Assembly: GCF_001320245.1 (NCBI RefSeq)
Contig: NZ_BCBA01000033.1
Span: forward strand, 62,001-126,000
Origin: Pseudomonas sp. NBRC 111124
GTDB lineage: Bacteria > Pseudomonadota > Gammaproteobacteria > Pseudomonadales > Pseudomonadaceae
Reading direction: 5' to 3'
DNA length: 64,000 nt
The position numbers and the translations under genes are program-made. The notes beneath the pieces are model-generated. The model was not told the origin of the DNA. It was given only the letters and a program-made list of their open reading frames with translations, and made no database searches. Shown in pieces: positions 46,661 through 55,397 of the stretch; within the stretch, counting starts at the first letter, position 1, and each line of letters opens with the position of its first letter.

Positions 46661-47371
46661 ATGGAAAAACGCGAAGAACTCTACCGCGGCAAGGCCAAAT
46701 CGGTTTACAAGACCGACGACGCCGACCGCTTGATCCTGCTGTTCCGTAACGACACTTCGGCGTTCGACGGCAAGCGCATCGAACAGCTCGACCGCAAAGG
46801 CATGGTGAACAACAAGTTCAACGCCTTCATCATGCAGAAGCTCGAAGAAGCCGGCGTGCCGACCCAGTTCGACAAGCTGCTGGGCGACAACGAGTGCCTG
46901 GTGAAGAAGCTGGACATGATCCCGGTCGAGTGCGTGGTGCGCAACTACGCCGCCGGCAGCCTGGTCAAGCGCCTGGGTGTGGAGGAGGGCATCAAGCTGG
47001 AGCCGTCCACCTTCGAGCTGTTCCTGAAGAACGACGAGAAGGGTGACCCGTTCATCAACGAATCCCACGTTGTCGCCTTCGGCTGGGGCACCGCCGAGCA
47101 GCTGGTCGAGATGAAGAAGCTGTCGCTGAAGGTCAACGAAGTGCTGAACAAGCTGTTCGATGACGCAGGCCTTTTGCTGGTCGACTTCAAGCTGGAGTTC
47201 GGCGTATTCCACGGCCAGATCGTCCTGGGTGACGAGTTCAGCCCGGACGGCTGCCGCCTGTGGGACAAAGAAACCCGCAAGAAGATGGACAAGGACCGCT
47301 TCCGTCAGGGTCTGGGCGATGTGATCGAAGCCTACGAAGAAGTTGCCAAGCGCCTGGGCGTGCCGCTGTAA
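46661..47371 (+). CDS. purC: SAICAR synthetase PurC
   Basis: This 236-residue enzyme joins aspartate to CAIR in purine synthesis. It starts [20 protein letters not shown] and contains [20 protein letters not shown] and the SPDGCRLWD substrate region. It is the short bacterial form. The start has CGGAG 8-10 bases upstream. It ends the dapA-bamC-MBL-purC series. Confidence 0.96.
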   Translation: MEKREELYRGKAKSVYKTDDADRLILLFRNDTSAFDGKRIEQLDRKGMVNNKFNAFIMQKLEEAGVPTQFDKLLGDNECLVKKLDMIPVECVVRNYAAGSLVKRLGVEEGIKLEPSTFELFLKNDEKGDPFINESHVVAFGWGTAEQLVEMKKLSLKVNEVLNKLFDDAGLLLVDFKLEFGVFHGQIVLGDEFSPDGCRLWDKETRKKMDKDRFRQGLGDVIEAYEEVAKRLGVPL

Positions 47372-47424
47372 GCCGCACGCGCACGCAAGCGCCTGATACC
47401 ACGCGATTTTTTTTGAAAAAAGAT

Positions 47425-47452
47425 TTGCCTTTCAAGAAAACGCTGGTATGAT
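47425..47452 (+). promoter_or_regulatory. Sigma-70 promoter of tRNA-Ser
   Basis: TTGCCT and TATGAT are separated by 16 bases. A T8 run lies just upstream, and the tRNA begins 11 bases after the -10 box. Confidence 0.78.
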
Positions 47453-47462
47453 GCGCGGCATT

Positions 47463-47552
47463 GGAGAGATGCCGGAGTGGTCGAACGGGACGGATTCGAA
47501 ATCCGTTGTACTGGCAACAGTACCTAGGGTTCAAATCCCTATCTCTCCGCCA
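47463..47552 (+). tRNA. tRNA-Ser (CGA)
   Basis: This 90-nt class II tRNA has a long variable arm (TGTACTGGCAACAGTACC region), the acceptor stem GGAGAGAT / ATCTCTCC, anticodon loop TTCGAAA and encoded CCA. It reads UCG codons. Confidence 0.96.
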
Positions 47553-47561
47553 TACAAGATG

Positions 47562-47595
47562 AAGCCCCGCAGATTAACGTCTGCGGGGCTTTTTC
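47562..47595. terminator. Terminator of tRNA-Ser
   Basis: AGCCCCGCAGA pairs perfectly with TCTGCGGGGCT around TTAACG, then TTTTTCG follows. It also stands behind the convergent exported-protein gene. Confidence 0.92.
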
Positions 47596-47612
47596 GTTTC
47601 TGGCGTTTCAAC

Positions 47613-49364
47613 TTACCAAGGCGTGGGTTCCAGTGCGCCAACCCCGGTGGGGGTGGTACTGCCTTCGCCATTGCGCAGGAATGGCAGGTGCCAGAAGTCA
47701 TTGGGCACGATCTCGTCCCCTGGCTTGACGTTTTCCGGGAAGATGAACTCGAACACCGGTGCCACGTACTGGCCGGCGGTCAGCCCGTTGGCCACGGTCA
47801 GGCGGCCGGCGTTCTGCAGGCAGCTATCGACTCCAGGTTGCGGGAGGGTGTTGGTGGGTACGCACAGTGAGCGAGCGACCACCCGCAAGGTACGGGTTGG
47901 CTGGCTGAGCAGGCCGGTCGGTGCCTTGGATGCACGCAGCCGTGCACGTTGTGGCTGTGGGCCAACGTTCTGCGTGGTGATCCCGCCGGAAGCGCCGGCG
48001 CAGGTGGCCGCCTGCACGGTGGCAGGGTCGCATTCCCCGGTCATTTCAAATGGCGTGATCCAGCGGTTGCGTTGCACGCCGGTGGCGGGGTCGACGTCGA
48101 TCAGGTAGATGTCCACCGGGGTCTTGACGTCGGTGGTCTCGGCTTCGAGGAAGATGCGGTCCTGGGTTTCCTGAGCTGCACCGTTGACTGCGACCGCGGC
48201 CGGGTCAGCAGTGCCGACGCCGAATTCGCCAATGGCCAGGTAGCTGGGCTGAGAGCCCGGCTGGGTGTAGATACCGAGGTTGGCCTCAATGGTGTGGGCG
48301 GAAATGAAGTCCGGCACACCGGCAGTGGTCGATTTGAACAGCGTGCCTGAGTAGCTGATGAAGTCGCCGACTTCGAACGGGACTTGTTGGGTCGGGTCTG
48401 GGTCGGTTGCCGTCCGGGTCGGGTCACTGAAGCGCTTCATGACGAACTGGCTGCAATACAGCTGGCCTGCCTTCGGTGGTGTCAACTCACCTGACGCAGG
48501 CAGCGCCACGCCGGCCTGGGCAAAGTTGCGGCAGTTGTTGGTAGTAGTGGGTGTCACCACTTTAGGCCGGTTTTTTTGTGGGCAGAGCGGGTCGTCACCG
48601 GTGCGCGGGACGCACATCGGGTAACCCGTGGCCGAGTGAATGGTAGGGTTGGCGTCGTCCACCGAGAAGCGCGCATCGGGGCTCTGGGCCCGACCGAAAC
48701 GCCCGTTGGGATCGTTGATCTGCAACACGGTCGGTTGCGGCGAGTTGGTGCTCGTCACCTCTATGTTCCCGGTGGTCTGGTCAATCCTGCTGATATAGCC
48801 ACTGCCGACCTGGGCCGATTGTTGGGAGACGAATATCAACCCGGCAATTTGTTTGCCTGCGACTGTATTGCCGACAACATGCACTTCAAATGATGGATAA
48901 GTGGCGGGTAGTTGTTTAAGCCCCAATGGGCCGCCGTGTACGAAGTCCGCCCAAGTGAGCGTATTGGCGGGCATCTGGATGACCGAGTTGCACGGCACGG
49001 TAATGGTTGTGCCGTTAACAACTACCGTACCGCCCAACCGGTCCGGGCTGCTGGTATTGGGACAATTGCTGTTGCTGCTGTCGACGGTCATGTCCTGAAT
49101 GAAACCGGTGATGTCGAAGCCATGAATGGCCAAGGGGTCGACAAAGATCGGGTCAGGTAGCGTGGGCGTAGTGAAAGGTGATGGAGTGCCCTTCACCGGC
49201 TTGTCGGTCCCGCCCTTGGCCCAGGCGTCACCAGGCGTGGCAACACTCAGTGCCAGTGCGGCGAATACAGCCCCGGCAAGCAATGCTGGGCGAGCGAAGC
49301 GCGGGTTGAGGCGAGTTTGGGTGGGCGCTACGGCTGAAGTTCTGACGCCTGCAGATGTGCTCAT
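47613..49364 (-). CDS. Large exported protein of unknown function
   Basis: This 583-residue product has an N-terminal basic stretch, a hydrophobic core (PALLAGAVFAALALSVATPG) and a likely cleavage after GDAWA, so it is exported. The remainder is rich in Thr, Pro, Asn and Gly with few charged residues and scattered cysteine pairs (MCVPRTGDDPLCPQK, GECDPATVQAATCAG). I see no enzyme motif and recognise no family. The ATG at 49364 follows GGAGACC; a longer frame has no signal at its start. It is isolated between a tRNA and a 7-5-7 inverted repeat, so it is probably controlled on its own. Confidence 0.7.
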   Translation of the reverse strand: MSTSAGVRTSAVAPTQTRLNPRFARPALLAGAVFAALALSVATPGDAWAKGGTDKPVKGTPSPFTTPTLPDPIFVDPLAIHGFDITGFIQDMTVDSSNSNCPNTSSPDRLGGTVVVNGTTITVPCNSVIQMPANTLTWADFVHGGPLGLKQLPATYPSFEVHVVGNTVAGKQIAGLIFVSQQSAQVGSGYISRIDQTTGNIEVTSTNSPQPTVLQINDPNGRFGRAQSPDARFSVDDANPTIHSATGYPMCVPRTGDDPLCPQKNRPKVVTPTTTNNCRNFAQAGVALPASGELTPPKAGQLYCSQFVMKRFSDPTRTATDPDPTQQVPFEVGDFISYSGTLFKSTTAGVPDFISAHTIEANLGIYTQPGSQPSYLAIGEFGVGTADPAAVAVNGAAQETQDRIFLEAETTDVKTPVDIYLIDVDPATGVQRNRWITPFEMTGECDPATVQAATCAGASGGITTQNVGPQPQRARLRASKAPTGLLSQPTRTLRVVARSLCVPTNTLPQPGVDSCLQNAGRLTVANGLTAGQYVAPVFEFIFPENVKPGDEIVPNDFWHLPFLRNGEGSTTPTGVGALEPTPW

Positions 49365-49427
49365 AATGGTCTCCGAAATGCTGCCAGCCTCTTTGCAAGC
49401 ATTCGACCTACCGACGTTAGGGCTCGT

Positions 49428-49446
49428 GTTGCACGGCTTGTGCAAC
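49428..49446. promoter_or_regulatory. Inverted repeat upstream of exported-protein gene
   Basis: GTTGCAC and GTGCAAC form a perfect 7-5-7 dyad that begins 64 bases upstream of the start codon. It resembles a repressor or activator operator. It also looks a little like a sigma-54 -24/-12 site but lacks the invariant GG. Confidence 0.45.
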
Positions 49447-49795
49447 CACTACGGAGCGACACGGATATCGAATAGACAGCTCGACCTGAAGTCCCGGACT
49501 ACGAAACTTCCGACGATCTCGAGCGGCGATGTTCTGGCCGGTTCCGGACATGCGCGCAAGAGTTCGTTCCTTGAGCCGTAGTGGTCAAAGCACGGGTTGT
49601 GCCATAGCTGGATTGGCGAAGAGAGCCCCGAAAAACTGTTTCTAATTGTAAAAACGTTATTTGGATCTGAATTGTTTGTGAAATGGGCAACCCGGTTGTG
49701 GGGAGCGCAACACCAAAATTGGGTGGTGGAGGTGGTGGTGAGGCCCATCGCGAGCCCTGCAGACAGTGCGCCTTCAGGGGGTAACTACGCCTGTG
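49447..49795. other. 349-bp gene-free stretch
   Basis: No supported gene, terminator or RNA is seen. Around 49635-49690 the sequence is AT-rich (ACTGTTTCTAATTGTAAAAACG), which stands out locally. Short frames on both strands lack ribosome binding sites. It lies between the upstream region of the exported-protein gene and the end of the DUF3077-type gene. Confidence 0.45.
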
Positions 49796-50068
49796 TCAGT
49801 GCTTCATCATCCCTAGCTCAGCATCGTCCAGCAGCGCCTTGGCCAGCGCGTTGAGGTAATGCGAGGCCCAGATCAGCTTCTGGTTGTCATCCAGCAAACC
49901 GGTCAGGGTCAGGTCGTGGGCGTAGCTCATGAGTTCAGAGGCTTGCTCCCGGGCGGCTTGGCAGGGGATGCCGGGCTCGATGCAGAACAGGGGCTGGGTT
50001 TTGTTTTCGCCTTGGTAGAAGCGGGTTTTGCTTACTGTGGTGGGGCGGTGAGTGTTGTCTGTGGTCAT
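49796..50068 (-). CDS. Small DUF3077-type protein
   Basis: This 90-residue protein has the pattern of the Pseudomonas DUF3077 family: a polar start, then TQPLFCIEPGIPCQAAREQA, and a helical end LDDNQKLIWASHYLNALAKALLDDAE. Its function is unknown. The ATG at 50068 has a GGGAGA site at correct spacing; the longer frame crosses the REP pair. Small proteins of this and the DUF6124 type often occur together in P. putida-group genomes. Confidence 0.75.
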   Translation of the reverse strand: MTTDNTHRPTTVSKTRFYQGENKTQPLFCIEPGIPCQAAREQASELMSYAHDLTLTGLLDDNQKLIWASHYLNALAKALLDDAELGMMKH

Positions 50069-50101
50069 TGTGTTCTCCCTGATTTTTCCGTTGCCTGCAC
50101 T

Positions 50102-50195
50102 GGCCTCTTCGCGGGCGCGCCCGCTCCCACAGGTACAGCGCCAGAGCTGAAGGCAGCGCCAACCCTGTGAGAGCGGGCGTGCCCGCGAAGAGGCC
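50102..50195. repeat. REP inverted pair between two small DUF genes
   Basis: Two facing 32-base REP units (50102-50133 and 50164-50195) again have a 30-base spacer. The left unit is identical to the left unit of the 32652 pair. The right unit has a few changes (CCTGTGAGAGCGGGC). Confidence 0.9.
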
Positions 50196-50212
50196 AGCAC
50201 ATCACTTGAGCC

Positions 50213-50467
50213 TTAATGCAGCGTTCGTGGCTCGGCCGGCAGATGAGCCTGCATCTGCAATTGCACTAATGCCGACTCCACCAGGGCATAGGCAGCTTCC
50301 ATTTCGTGGACCACGGCCTGCATCACGATCGAGTTCGGGGAGGTGGGGTTGAGCTGCACCGATTGGCGGGCGACGGATAAGGCACAGATCACGTATTCAG
50401 AGGTCTGGACCAAGGCATCTTGCAGAGCAACAGAGGAGTGAGGTGGATCGGGGACCATCTTGCGCAT
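50213..50467 (-). CDS. Small DUF6124-like protein
   Basis: This 84-residue protein begins MRKMVPDPPHSS, the proline-containing start typical of DUF6124-like Pseudomonas proteins. It continues with two helices (ALVQTSEYVICALSVARQSV and AVVHEMEAAYALVESALVQLQ). No function is known. The ATG at 50467 is preceded by GGAG at 6 bases. The family call is by pattern memory only. Confidence 0.65.
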   Translation of the reverse strand: MRKMVPDPPHSSVALQDALVQTSEYVICALSVARQSVQLNPTSPNSIVMQAVVHEMEAAYALVESALVQLQMQAHLPAEPRTLH

Positions 50468-50865
50468 ACATATCTCCAGGATCATTGGAGCTACCGCAAG
50501 CTTGCTGTCAAACAAGAGGGTGGCAGCTGGACATGGGTTGACAGACCGAGGATCCCGGAGCAACTCGGCGCACACGAAGGTGCCCCATGTACAGCCGCCA
50601 TAGGCTGTAGATGCACGCGGGAGTATGTACGGCCTGTCAAAGCCGGTCGCTGATTTGGCAACGACGGCCCCGAGACTAAGCCCACTCCCAAGCACTCGCA
50701 ATGGTTTGGCAGGCCCACGAGTATGATTCAGGAACGCCCTACAAGGCAGGGGAAAAATCTGAATCGGATCAGGCCTGTTCATAAAAAGGCGGTGCTTCGA
50801 ACAGGTGGGCTGATCAGCCCATTTCCGCGCCGACGAAAAAAAACAAGGCGAACCCTTAGGTCCCC
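50468..50865. other. 398-bp gene-free stretch upstream of the DUF6124-like gene
   Basis: Frames here have no ribosome binding site or recognisable product; the minus-strand frame that continues the DUF6124-like gene has atypical composition. The region should hold that gene's promoter, but no clear hexamers or hairpins could be assigned. An A8 run sits near 50838. Confidence 0.45.
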
Positions 50866-51483
50866 TCAGCGCATCGCCGCCAGCTTGATGCCAAACCCGA
50901 CCAGGCATGCCCCGGCCAACCGTTCGAATATGTTGGCAATCCGCGGATTAGCCCGCATGCGCTCGGCCAGCAGATGCGTCAGCACCACGGCAATCAACCC
51001 ATACAGGAAGGTCACCACCGCCACAGTGGCGGCGAGGAAGCCGAAGGTCACCACCCCCTGGTGCTTCACCGGGTCGACGAACAGCGGGAAGAAGGCCATG
51101 TAGAACATGATCGCCTTGGGGTTAAGCAAGGTGATCATCATGGTCTGGCGCAGGTAATGGCCGTTGTCCATGCGACTGGTGCGCGGGGCGCCGCCGGGTT
51201 TGCTCAGCAGCATGCGCAGCCCCAGGTAGGCCAGGTAGGCGGCGCCGGCCCACTGCACCACATGGAAGGCGGCGGGGTAGGCGGCCAGCAGGGTGGCGAC
51301 GCCGGCCACGGCCAGCCACAGCAGCACCTGGTCACCGAGGATCACCCCGCAGGTCGCGGCCATGCCCGCCTTGATGCCGCCCTTGCCGGTGGCGGTGATC
51401 AGGGCGAAGTTGCCCGGGCCGGGGATGGCCAGGACGATGATGAAGGCGATGACGAACGCGCCGTAGTCGGTGACGCCGAGCAT
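50866..51483 (-). CDS. LysE-family amino acid exporter
   Basis: This 205-residue membrane protein has six hydrophobic helices and the LysE/RhtB hallmarks: AFIIVLAIPGPGNFALITATG at the start, AGMAATCGVILGD, AAYLAYLGLRMLLS, and LLNPKAIMFYMAFFPLFVDP in the middle. The family exports amino acids or homoserine lactones. The substrate is not predictable. It is monocistronic. Confidence 0.9.
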   Translation of the reverse strand: MLGVTDYGAFVIAFIIVLAIPGPGNFALITATGKGGIKAGMAATCGVILGDQVLLWLAVAGVATLLAAYPAAFHVVQWAGAAYLAYLGLRMLLSKPGGAPRTSRMDNGHYLRQTMMITLLNPKAIMFYMAFFPLFVDPVKHQGVVTFGFLAATVAVVTFLYGLIAVVLTHLLAERMRANPRIANIFERLAGACLVGFGIKLAAMR

Positions 51484-51707
51484 GGGGGAACTCCTGTTGG
51501 CAGTGCGAAGGCTGGCTCGTAGACTATCGCGCTTTGCGCCGAGGGGGTCAGGTTTTCAGCACGCGGGTGGCCCATCGCTGTGAGCGAGTTCACCTGGCCA
51601 CGTAGGGCGTCGATCGCCTTTTGCGACTTGGATCCAATGCCTGGGTTCTGTATCATCCCGCCGCCATCAGAAAGATGGCCGAAGATGAAGTATTTAAAGG
51701 ACTTAGT

Positions 51708-51899
51708 ATGAAAAAGCTGTTCAAGGCCACTGTCGCCGTTGCTGTCGTATCCGGCGTTGCCCTGCTGTCGGGTTGCACTGGCCAAGTCTACAACGCGCAG
51801 AAAAACTGCTCGTACGACTACCTGTTCCACCCTTCGGTTTCCATCTCCAAGGTCATCGGCGGCTGCGGCCCGATCGATAAGCTGCCTCAGCCGCAGTAA
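51708..51899 (+). CDS. Small lipoprotein
   Basis: This 63-residue precursor has a lipoprotein signal (MKKLFKATVAVAVVSGVALL) with lipobox LLSGC and Cys23 lipidated. The 41-residue mature part has two further cysteines (NCSYDYL, GGCGP), which could form a disulfide in the periplasm. AAAGGA lies ahead of the start. I do not recognise it as a characterised family. A strong terminator follows, so it is transcribed alone. Confidence 0.8.
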   Translation: MKKLFKATVAVAVVSGVALLSGCTGQVYNAQKNCSYDYLFHPSVSISKVIGGCGPIDKLPQPQ

Positions 51900-51942
51900 G
51901 CCTGGTGATCCGCAGATCTCGCCGCTAGCGGCCTGATCCGAA

Positions 51943-51975
51943 GCCCCCGGTCATGCAAATGGCCGGGGGTTTTTG
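51943..51975 (+). terminator. Terminator of the small lipoprotein gene
   Basis: An 11-bp stem with one G-T pair (CCCCCGGTCAT / ATGGCCGGGGG) closes on GCAA and is followed by T5. Confidence 0.92.
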
Positions 51976-52045
51976 TTGGCAGAATGGTTTACAAAAAGCG
52001 TGATCGCGCTGAGACAACCCGCCGCGTTGACCATGGCCCGCCGAT

Positions 52046-52073
52046 TTGTTTGTGCTGGCATTTCGGTTACAAT
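52046..52073 (+). promoter_or_regulatory. Likely sigma-70 promoter of mqo
   Basis: TTGTTT and TACAAT are separated by 16 bases, about 165 bases before the mqo ATG. This leaves a long untranslated leader. Confidence 0.5.
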
Positions 52074-52237
52074 CAGCGAAACGATTCAGCCCTGTCGGTC
52101 AATGCGACAAAAGCCTGAGTCGTTTTCTGGTTCTCTGGCTGCTGAACAATCATCTACAACAAGCCTGCGCTGAAGAACAAGGAACCCTCTGGGCCAGCCA
52201 CAGGCCCACACTCCGTTCTACTGACTGGAATTGATCA

Positions 52238-53875
52238 ATGTTCAAGAAAGCTGGCAAGACCTTGCTGGGTCTGGCTGTCGCTGCGAGCTTCATGCAAGCG
52301 CACGCCGCAGAAACCAAGAAAGTCGACGTGCTGCTGGTCGGCGGCGGCATCATGAGCTCCACCCTGGCCGTGTGGCTGCACGAGCTGGAGCCAAGCTGGT
52401 CGATGGAAATGGTCGAGCGCCTGGACGGCGTCGCCGAAGAAAGCTCCAACGGCTGGAACAACGCCGGTACCGGCCACTCCGCGCTGGCCGAGCTGAACTA
52501 CACCCCGGAAGACAAAGACGGCAACGTCAACATCTCCAAGGCCATCGAAATCAACGAAGCCTTCCAGATCTCCCGCCAGTTCTGGTCGTGGCAGGTTCGC
52601 CAGGGCGTGCTGAAGAACCCGCACTCGTTCATCAACACCACCCCGCACATGAGCTTCGTCTGGGGCGATGACAACATCAAGTTCCTCAAGAAGCGTTACG
52701 AGGCACTGCAGGCCAGCCCGCTGTTCCGCCCGATGCAGTACTCCGAGGACCACGCGCAGATCGCCAAGTGGGTCCCGCTGATGATGGAAGGCCGTGACCC
52801 TAACCAGAAGCTGGCGGTCACCTGGACGCCCATCGGCACCGACGTCAACTTCGGCGAAATCACCCGCCAGTTCGTTGGCCACCTGCAGACCCAGAAAGGC
52901 TTCGACCTGAAGCTGTCCAGCGAAGTGCAGGACATCACCCGCAACAAAGACGGCTCCTGGCACGTCGAGTACAAGAACCTCAAGGACGGTACCGAATCGG
53001 CCACCGACGCCAAGTTCCTGTTCATCGGTGCCGGCGGCGGCGCGCTGAAGCTGCTGCAGAAGTCGGGCATTCCTGAAGCCAAGGAATACGCAGGCTTCCC
53101 GGTGGGTGGTTCGTTCCTGGTAACCGAGAACCCGACCGTGGCCATGCAGCACATGGCCAAGGCCTACGGCATCGCCTCGACCGGCGCGCCACCCATGTCG
53201 GTACCGCACCTGGACACCCGCGTGCTTGACGGCAAGCGCGTGATCCTGTTTGGCCCGTTCGCCACCTTCTCGACCAAGTTCCTGAAGAACGGTTCGTACC
53301 TGGACCTGCTGAGCAGCACCACCACCCACAACGTGTGGCCGATGACCAAGGTCGGCATCGACCAGTACCCGCTGGTCGAGTACCTCGCCGGCCAGCTGAT
53401 GCTGTCGGATGACGACCGCTTCGATGCGCTGCGCACCTACTTCCCGAACGCCAAGAAGGAAGACTGGAAACTGTGGCAGGCCGGCCAGCGCGTGCAGATC
53501 ATCAAGCGTGACGAAGAGAAGGGCGGCGTGCTGAAGCTGGGTACTGAAGTCGTAGCTTCCCAGGACCGCACCATCGCAGGTCTCCTGGGCGCCTCGCCAG
53601 GTGCTTCGACTGCTGCGCCGATCATGCTGAACGTGCTGGAAACCGTGTTCAAAGAGAAGGTCGCCACCCCTGAGTGGCAGGCCAAGATCAAGGAAATCGT
53701 ACCGAGCTACGGCACCAAGCTGAACGACTCGGCAGCGGCCACCCAGAAAGAGTGGAACTACACCGCTGACGTGCTGCAGCTGGAGAAGCCTCCGGTGATC
53801 GACGAGAGCGTCGGTACCACCGTTGCGCCGAGCAAGCCGGTTGAAAGCAAGCCAGAGAACGACATGGCGCTCTGA
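52238..53875 (+). CDS. mqo: Malate:quinone oxidoreductase with N-terminal signal-like segment
   Basis: This 545-residue FAD enzyme oxidises malate to oxaloacetate and passes electrons to quinone. The FAD-binding start is [19 protein letters not shown] (residues ~29-47). It continues with the family patches [21 protein letters not shown] and [16 protein letters not shown]. Unlike common cytoplasmic MQO it begins with [25 protein letters not shown], which looks like a signal peptide with AHA cleavage near residue 23. Pseudomonads carry several mqo paralogues. A ~40-residue Pro/Glu/Lys tail follows the core. Confidence 0.93.
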   Translation: MFKKAGKTLLGLAVAASFMQAHAAETKKVDVLLVGGGIMSSTLAVWLHELEPSWSMEMVERLDGVAEESSNGWNNAGTGHSALAELNYTPEDKDGNVNISKAIEINEAFQISRQFWSWQVRQGVLKNPHSFINTTPHMSFVWGDDNIKFLKKRYEALQASPLFRPMQYSEDHAQIAKWVPLMMEGRDPNQKLAVTWTPIGTDVNFGEITRQFVGHLQTQKGFDLKLSSEVQDITRNKDGSWHVEYKNLKDGTESATDAKFLFIGAGGGALKLLQKSGIPEAKEYAGFPVGGSFLVTENPTVAMQHMAKAYGIASTGAPPMSVPHLDTRVLDGKRVILFGPFATFSTKFLKNGSYLDLLSSTTTHNVWPMTKVGIDQYPLVEYLAGQLMLSDDDRFDALRTYFPNAKKEDWKLWQAGQRVQIIKRDEEKGGVLKLGTEVVASQDRTIAGLLGASPGASTAAPIMLNVLETVFKEKVATPEWQAKIKEIVPSYGTKLNDSAAATQKEWNYTADVLQLEKPPVIDESVGTTVAPSKPVESKPENDMAL

Positions 53876-53898
53876 TCGGGCCGATGTTGATTCGAGAG

Positions 53899-53928
53899 AG
53901 CCACGGGTAACCCCCGTGGCTTTTTTTT
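53899..53928. terminator. Bidirectional terminator between mqo and cupin-like gene
   Basis: A 9-bp perfect stem, AGCCACGGG / CCCGTGGCT, is followed by T8. The last T bases overlap the stop codon of the convergent gene. Confidence 0.92.
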
Positions 53929-54370
53929 AGGGTGTTTTCGGCAGGGGGCTGTCGACGGCAAGCTCCTGCAGTACCTCGGTCAGGTTGAGGTCTACGGCCA
54001 AGGCCAGGAAACTGACATTACCTTCGTCGCTGACGGGGAACACCTTTGCCTCGGTGGCCGCCCGGAGCACCACCTGGTCGCCGTGCATTACGTGCAGTTC
54101 CGAGCCATCGGCCATTTCCAGCATCAGGCTACCTGAGGTGGCGAACAGCAGCAGGTCGCTGGCCGGGATCAGCTGTGCAGCGCCATGCAGATGGCGATAC
54201 TCGGCGATCCAGCCATCGCGCAGAAACGTCTTGCTCAAGGCATAGGTCAGCGAACATTCCAGCGACAGGTCAGCCATTTCGTCGATTACCCGATCGCGTG
54301 GAACCTGGGGCATCAGGCGGGAAAACTCACTCAGGTTGGTCAGGGTGACCTTCCGGCGTGCAAGGCTCAT
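53927..54370 (-). CDS. Cupin-like small protein at the end of the dioxygenase operon
   Basis: This 147-residue protein has a beta-rich middle, LLLFATSGSLMLEMADGSEL and LHVMHGDQVVLRA, that suggests a cupin fold. The usual metal-binding HxH and later His are not complete. It lies 26 bases behind azlD, the last gene in the run of five minus-strand genes. Its role may be sensing or small-molecule binding, but this is a guess. The ATG at 54370 is preferred to a longer frame that overlaps azlD. Confidence 0.6.
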   Translation of the reverse strand: MSLARRKVTLTNLSEFSRLMPQVPRDRVIDEMADLSLECSLTYALSKTFLRDGWIAEYRHLHGAAQLIPASDLLLFATSGSLMLEMADGSELHVMHGDQVVLRAATEAKVFPVSDEGNVSFLALAVDLNLTEVLQELAVDSPLPKTP

Positions 54371-54396
54371 AGCGGATTCCTTCTCAATTCCGGGCC

Positions 54397-54717
54397 TCAA
54401 GCCAGCAGCGTGATCGCCACATGCCCGGCAACACCGGCACACACGCTGTAGATCAGGCTCCTCGACCAATAGGCGACAATAATCACCGGAATCGCGGCCA
54501 GCAGGTCGGCATTCAGGCCGATCAGCGAGCCATCCTTGGCTACCAGCAGGGCGGGTACAGTGATACTGGCGATGATTGCCACCGGCAGGTATTCAATGAC
54601 GTCATTGAACAGCTTGGGGGACTTCTCCATCTTCAGCAGAAACGGGGTCGCGCGGGTCAGGTAGGTGATGACAGCCATCAGCATGACCGCGGCGATCAGG
54701 TAGTTCTTTTCAGGCAT
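54397..54717 (-). CDS. azlD: AzlD-type branched-chain amino acid exporter small subunit
   Basis: This 106-residue protein with four hydrophobic helices belongs to the AzlD family: LMAVITYLTRATPFLL near the start and VIEYLPVAIIASITVPALL in the middle are typical. It pairs with AzlC to export leucine analogues or branched-chain amino acids. Its start lies inside the azlC end (22-base overlap), so both subunits are made together. Confidence 0.9.
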   Translation of the reverse strand: MPEKNYLIAAVMLMAVITYLTRATPFLLKMEKSPKLFNDVIEYLPVAIIASITVPALLVAKDGSLIGLNADLLAAIPVIIVAYWSRSLIYSVCAGVAGHVAITLLA

Positions 54718-55397
54718 AACCCTGCTCCACAGCCTACGGCGGTTGCGATGAATACGTTCAGGGGCGAGGGCGCATACAGGTTCAGCAGGCAGGTGGTGAC
54801 GATGACCACCAGGGCGATGACGGCTTTGGTGAAGGTGCTGCACAGCGATATCAGCACGAAGATCATCATGGCCGTCAGGGCATAGTCCAGCTTGAACTGG
54901 GAAAACCGGTTCAAGGCATCCGAGGCCACCGCGCCAAACACCGCACCGGCGATCCAGCTGGCATGGCAATAAGTATTGAACTGCAGCAGATAGCCAGGCG
55001 AGGTCGGCTTGCCGTTTTCCAGGCGTTGGCTGTGGAAGGCAAAGGATTCATCGGTCAGGCCGAACGCGTACAGCAACTTCTGCGACTTGCTGATTGGCAG
55101 TTGCGCACTGCGCTTGGACATGTACATCGCCATCAGCATGTGCCGCGAATTGATCAGCAGGGTCGACAAGGCAATGGTGATCAGCGGCGCGCTGCTGGTG
55201 ATCAGGGCCAGTGCGGCGAATTGCGCCGCCCCGGCGTAGACGAACAGGCACATGGCAGCCGGCAGCCACAGGGGCAGGCCGGCATTGATGCACATGACAC
55301 CGAACACGAAGCTGACGACGAAGTAGCCGGTGACGATCGGCAGGGCGTCTACCAGGCTCTCCTTGCGCGAGGTGGTCAGTAGCACCGACGAGGTCAC
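54696..55397 (-). CDS. azlC: AzlC-type branched-chain amino acid exporter large subunit
   Basis: This 233-residue membrane protein of the AzlC/YgaZ group shows ALPIVTGYFVVSFVFGVMC, FVYAGAAQFAALALI, and INSRHMLMAMYMSK, which together mark the family, and has about seven helices. With AzlD it exports branched-chain or related amino acids. It overlaps the acetyltransferase gene upstream by 4 bases and azlD downstream by 22, inside a tightly packed operon led by an isoleucine-hydroxylase-like dioxygenase. That setting hints that its cargo is a modified amino acid. Confidence 0.93.
   Translation of the reverse strand: MTSSVLLTTSRKESLVDALPIVTGYFVVSFVFGVMCINAGLPLWLPAAMCLFVYAGAAQFAALALITSSAPLITIALSTLLINSRHMLMAMYMSKRSAQLPISKSQKLLYAFGLTDESFAFHSQRLENGKPTSPGYLLQFNTYCHASWIAGAVFGAVASDALNRFSQFKLDYALTAMMIFVLISLCSTFTKAVIALVVIVTTCLLNLYAPSPLNVFIATAVGCGAGLCLKRTT

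Noticed and set aside
49428..49446. Sigma-54 promoter reading of the GTTGCAC/GTGCAAC dyad
   Set aside because: The invariant GG of the -24 element is missing on both strands, so a dimeric regulator site is more likely.
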